From Acidobacteriota bacterium (lineage in GTDB: Bacteria; Actinomycetota; Acidimicrobiia; Spongiisociales; UBA5794): 7,743 nucleotides of DNA. The DNA lies in contig JACZST010000065.1 of the NCBI GenBank assembly GCA_022574065.1, forward strand, positions 987-8,729. The letters are read 5' to 3'. The position numbers were made by a program, and so were the translations under genes. Positions 4,737-7,743 of the stretch are shown piece after piece; positions within the stretch are counted from its first letter, which is position 1, and the number at the start of each line of letters is the position of its first letter. The notes under the pieces are model-generated. The model was not told where the DNA came from. It did not search any database and saw only the letters and a list, made by a program, of their open reading frames with translations.

Positions 4737-7700
4737 TCAACCTACGTGCCGCCGTCGCTTCCGGGACTGCTGTTCGTAGAGCTCGATGGTTTCGGGGTCG
4801 AGGAAGCTGGATGCGTCTGGGCCTTCATCGGCGTCGACCACGGCGAGTAGTTCGGCGTAGACGGCTTCGAAGGCGACTTGGTTGCCTTCGGCGATGGTGG
4901 CGTGCATGAGGTTGCGGTAGCACTGTTCGCAGGCTCCGGTCGCAGTGAGGCCTTTTCGGGCGGCCCAGGTTGCTTGGTCTGGTGTGTCGTTGTCGAGGGC
5001 GATTTGGGCGAGGTGATGGGCGGCGTCATCGACGGCCACGATGGTGTGGGTGATGATCCCGTCTGTGTGGGCCCAGGTGTAGCCGTTGCCTGCTCCTGTG
5101 AAGGGTGTTCCTTCGACCAGTTCGAGCGCGGCGTAGAGATGGTCGACCTCTTCACCTCTCGCTGCTCGGTCGGCTTCTCGAATGTGGCTGGTGAATTCAT
5201 CGAGGTCGCTTCGGACCTGTGGGCTGATCCGGTAGATGCCGTCTCTGACGTAGGGAAGGTAGGGCTCTGCGTCTGGGCCGTGTCCGAGGGTCGTCCTGGT
5301 GCGGGAGGTGTGACGGTTGAGACGGGGGTAGTCGGGTGGCTGTTCTGGCCAGAGGGCCTCCATGAGGGTGTCTGCTTCGACGCCGTTGCGGTGAAATGTG
5401 AGGTAGGTGATGAGTTCGGTGCATTTGCGGAGCGGGAACCGGGTCTCGGGACCGTCGATGCGCAGCGTGCCGAGCACTTTCACTTCCGGGATCGGGGATG
5501 TGCTGGCGTCGCGGGTCGGTGTTTGGGAGTCTTCGAAGAGGCTCTGTTCAACGAGCTGTTCAGTCGATGGTGGAGCTTCATCGATGGGTTCGTTCAGGTT
5601 CACTGGGTCGGTGACGAGTTCGACTGGCATTCCCTCGAGGTCTTTTGCCGCGGCGACGAGGTCGGCCACCGCGGTCTGCTCGGTTGGGGTGAGGTTGCGG
5701 CGGGCGAAGGTGTAGTCGAGGGGCTCGATGTGAACCGTGTCCTTCTCGATGTGGAAACGCCACCGATCTCCGGTCGGGTAACCGACAACGGCAGCGACAC
5801 CCCGACCGGCGTGTGCGGTGGCGAGGAGACGGCGGGCTTCGTCGGAAGCGTTGACGGTGGGATCGAAGACGATGATCGGGTCCCAGGTGTCGCCACCAAC
5901 GGCGCTGAGCCGACCCTGGAGCGGTGATGCCGATTGGAGGTGGGAGATGGCAGCGGCTTTGGCTGCGACGGCGGGGAGGATCTCGTTGAGGTGGTCGACG
6001 ACACGGATACGTTCGAGGTTGGTGAGGTCGTGTCCGAAGCCGACGCAAATGACCTGGATACTCTCGGCGATGGGGCTGGCAGCGAGTTCGGTTGCCATCG
6101 TGTAACAAGTGGCGGCTACATCTTCGGGGTCGCCGGTGAGTTGGGTGGCCCCGAGGTATTCGAGGTCGAGGAGGAGTTGGGTTTGGTCTCCGTGGCCGAC
6201 AGTGACGAGGGCAGGATATGGGGCGGGGATGCCGTCGGCGTGACGGCGGAGCAGGTCGAGGGCGGTGTCGGTAGACATGGTCCAGCTGCGCCCGTCGTCG
6301 TCGACGCGCCACCCGGGCGGCGGATTGTGATGTGGGGTCCACAGCAGGATTCGCAGCGTCTCGGGAGTGAGATTGGCGCCGACGACTTCGGGCGGCGGGA
6401 TGTGGTCGGCGGTGACATCGTGGGCCATGGCGCGTAGGGCGAGGTCGATGAACTCGGTGGAGGTGGGAGCGGCGGCGGAGCGGATGGCGGCCTCGGTCTT
6501 GGTGGTGTCCGGAGCCGCCTGGGTGGGGATGGTGCCGGGTCGGCGACGGCGGAGTTGGGTGTTGCGGAGCCGGTGGAGGAGCGCGACAAGGCCGGCGGCG
6601 AGGACGCCGAGGCCGGCGAGGGTGCTGGCGAGGGGAAACAGCTCGCCGGGGAGATTCTCATCGTCGGCGTCGTCGCCGGGCCCGGTGGCCGTTGTCTGAT
6701 CTGTCAGGTCCGGCGCCTGGTGGGGGTTGACAGTATCGGTCGGCGATTGTTGGGCCGGGTTGGGCTCGGGTCGTGCTGACTCGCGAATGACATGGGGCAC
6801 ATCTGCGTTTCCGGTCGGTGCCGTGGTGGTCGGCGGAACCTCGAGTGTGGGGGTCTCGGTGCCGGCGCCGGGTTCTATGGAAGGCGGTGCGGCGGGTTCC
6901 CGCGGCAATGGGGTAGCAGCGGCACCAGTGTTTACATCAGCTGACACTTGCGGGTCGTTGGGGACGGGTGGCAGATGGAGGACTTGACCTGGGTAGATGA
7001 GGTTCGGGTCGTGCGGCGGCAGTAGGTGGTCACGGTTGGCGTCCATGACGTGGTGCCAGTAGTCGGCTGTTTCGATGCTGGCTGGGGTGCGTTCCCAGGC
7101 GTCGGCCAACGCGCCTTGGGCGATGCTCCAGAGGTTGTCTCCTCGTTCGACGGTGACCTCCTTGAGTTCTTGGTAATCAGACGGTTTGGGGTCCGCTTTC
7201 TCGGTTGATTCCTCGCCGTCCGGGACGGCGGGGAGTGGAGGCAGTTCAAAGCGTTGGTCTGGATAAATGAGGTTCGGGTCGTGCGGCGGCAACAGCCGAT
7301 GAAGGTTGTTATCGACGAGTTGTCGCCAATAGTGGGCCGTCTCCCTGTCCGATGGTGCTCGTCCCCACGCCTTCTCGAGGGCTTTTTCGGCGATTGTCCA
7401 GAAGTTGTCGCCGCGTTCGACGGTTACCTCGGTGAGTGTCTGGTCCTGGGTGTCCTCGGTCTCTTCGGGTATTTGTGCGCCGTCGGGGAGGATGAGAAGC
7501 CAGCCGGGGGTGAGGCGATCGGTGGCTTCGGTGATGCGGTGGCCGTCGACCATGGTCCGCCCGATGTTCTGGTCGCGGATCTCCTGCCAGCGTCGGCCGT
7601 CTCCGAGGGTGATCTCGGCGATCTGCCATAACGTGTCGTGGCGTCCGACCAGGTAGGTGGGTTGAGCGGACTCGACCTGTGTCCGCCGGTGTGAGGCGAT

Positions 7701-7743
7701 ATCTGGCTCTGCGCTGCCCGCCGGCTGGTCGTCCAACTCCCGG
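4737..7743 (-). CDS. LysM-repeat, membrane-anchored BTAD/SARP-like transcriptional regulator, N-terminus beyond the window
   Basis: At least 1,001 codons are visible; residue 1 here is the TTG at 7736. Three LysM-type modules lie at about 26-84, 102-169 and 192-259. The second and third are long versions with RAPSDRETAHYW-like inserts and a shared LLPPHDPNLIYP. LysM domains bind peptidoglycan or other GlcNAc polymers. A Pro/Thr-rich, disordered linker (about 260-360) leads to a hydrophobic helix at 367-388, followed by a basic stop (RLRNTQLRRRRP), so the LysM part should be outside and the rest inside. Residues about 425-700 form a mixed alpha/beta region I do not recognise. Residues 751-840 look like the winged-helix DNA-binding part (LITYLTFHRNGVEADTLMEA at 775-794), and about 841-970 like the TPR-like BTAD domain of SARP activators. 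Related actinobacterial proteins usually have extra membrane helices before the first LysM. The frame stays open to the right edge, so the true start lies outside. The role as an envelope-sensing regulator is inference. Confidence 0.85.
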   Translation of the reverse strand, partial: RELDDQPAGSAEPDIASHRRTQVESAQPTYLVGRHDTLWQIAEITLGDGRRWQEIRDQNIGRTMVDGHRITEATDRLTPGWLLILPDGAQIPEETEDTQDQTLTEVTVERGDNFWTIAEKALEKAWGRAPSDRETAHYWRQLVDNNLHRLLPPHDPNLIYPDQRFELPPLPAVPDGEESTEKADPKPSDYQELKEVTVERGDNLWSIAQGALADAWERTPASIETADYWHHVMDANRDHLLPPHDPNLIYPGQVLHLPPVPNDPQVSADVNTGAAATPLPREPAAPPSIEPGAGTETPTLEVPPTTTAPTGNADVPHVIRESARPEPNPAQQSPTDTVNPHQAPDLTDQTTATGPGDDADDENLPGELFPLASTLAGLGVLAAGLVALLHRLRNTQLRRRRPGTIPTQAAPDTTKTEAAIRSAAAPTSTEFIDLALRAMAHDVTADHIPPPEVVGANLTPETLRILLWTPHHNPPPGWRVDDDGRSWTMSTDTALDLLRRHADGIPAPYPALVTVGHGDQTQLLLDLEYLGATQLTGDPEDVAATCYTMATELAASPIAESIQVICVGFGHDLTNLERIRVVDHLNEILPAVAAKAAAISHLQSASPLQGRLSAVGGDTWDPIIVFDPTVNASDEARRLLATAHAGRGVAAVVGYPTGDRWRFHIEKDTVHIEPLDYTFARRNLTPTEQTAVADLVAAAKDLEGMPVELVTDPVNLNEPIDEAPPSTEQLVEQSLFEDSQTPTRDASTSPIPEVKVLGTLRIDGPETRFPLRKCTELITYLTFHRNGVEADTLMEALWPEQPPDYPRLNRHTSRTRTTLGHGPDAEPYLPYVRDGIYRISPQVRSDLDEFTSHIREADRAARGEEVDHLYAALELVEGTPFTGAGNGYTWAHTDGIITHTIVAVDDAAHHLAQIALDNDTPDQATWAARKGLTATGACEQCYRNLMHATIAEGNQVAFEAVYAELLAVVDADEGPDASSFLDPETIELYEQQSRKRRRHVG
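6997..7021 (-). repeat. direct repeat, copy in the third LysM module
   Basis: The 25 bases are identical to 7267-7291 and encode PPHDPNLI. The copies are exactly 270 bases (90 codons) apart, marking an internal duplication of a LysM module. Confidence 0.8.
7267..7291 (-). repeat. direct repeat, copy in the second LysM module
   Basis: This is the partner of 6997-7021. By hand I count about 42 identical residues of 68 between the two modules. The perfectly conserved DNA stretch therefore stands out against more diverged flanks and suggests strong constraint or gene conversion. Confidence 0.8.

Noticed and set aside
4878..5927. A 349-codon plus-strand frame opposite the LysM/BTAD gene
   Set aside because: The composition (Gly, Val, Asp, Glu) mirrors the real minus-strand gene, and no domain is recognisable.
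7734..7736. TTG as the real start of the LysM/BTAD gene
   Set aside because: The frame has no stop between the TTG and the right edge, GGGAG lies only one base away, and relatives usually have extra N-terminal membrane helices, so the start is probably outside the window.
1..7743. CRISPR arrays, tRNA or rRNA genes, insertion-sequence ends, attachment sites
   Set aside because: I looked and saw no regularly spaced repeats, no cloverleaf with a T-loop GGTTCGA context in a gap, and no transposase or terminal inverted repeats.

Overview
The window is GC-rich, densely coded DNA. It most likely comes from an actinomycetote (Actinomycetota), because the large right-hand gene (LysM repeats, a membrane helix and a BTAD/SARP-like C-terminus) belongs to an architecture known mainly from that phylum. 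The content is that of a conjugative plasmid or integrated conjugative element. I cannot place the genus and cannot tell plasmid from chromosome.

Layout, left to right. (1) Positions 1-40, minus strand: the first 13 codons of a gene leaving the window, with a good Shine-Dalgarno site and an N-terminus resembling a MobF (TrwC/TraI) relaxase. (2) Positions 41-502: a non-coding interval between divergent genes. At 77-104 it holds a small hairpin followed by a sequence strikingly like the F-plasmid nic region, so I call it a candidate oriT. (3) 503-2455, plus: a fusion of an ArdC-type antirestriction/zincin region with a DnaG-type primase core. (4) 2618-3385, plus: a protein with a HEPN-like RX4H motif. 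(5) 3549-3665, plus: a 38-codon reading frame with the best ribosome-binding site in the window, ending in an ATGA overlap with (6) 3662-4495, plus: a second, unrelated-looking protein that also carries an RX4H motif. (7) 4496-4736: a short convergent intergenic stretch. (8) 4737 to beyond 7743, minus: the LysM/transmembrane/BTAD regulator, whose true N-terminus lies outside the window.

How the parts may fit together (inference). If nic is where I place it, the transferred strand starts at about position 99 and runs rightward. The ArdC-primase and then the two HEPN-like genes would enter the recipient first, and the relaxase gene last. That is the usual polarity of a conjugative leading region, where antirestriction, priming and defence or anti-defence genes are found. 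The ArdC-primase could protect incoming single-stranded DNA and prime its second strand. The HEPN-like pair could be RNases or regulators acting in defence or element stability. The LysM/BTAD protein may link the cell envelope to transcription. None of these activities is shown by sequence alone.
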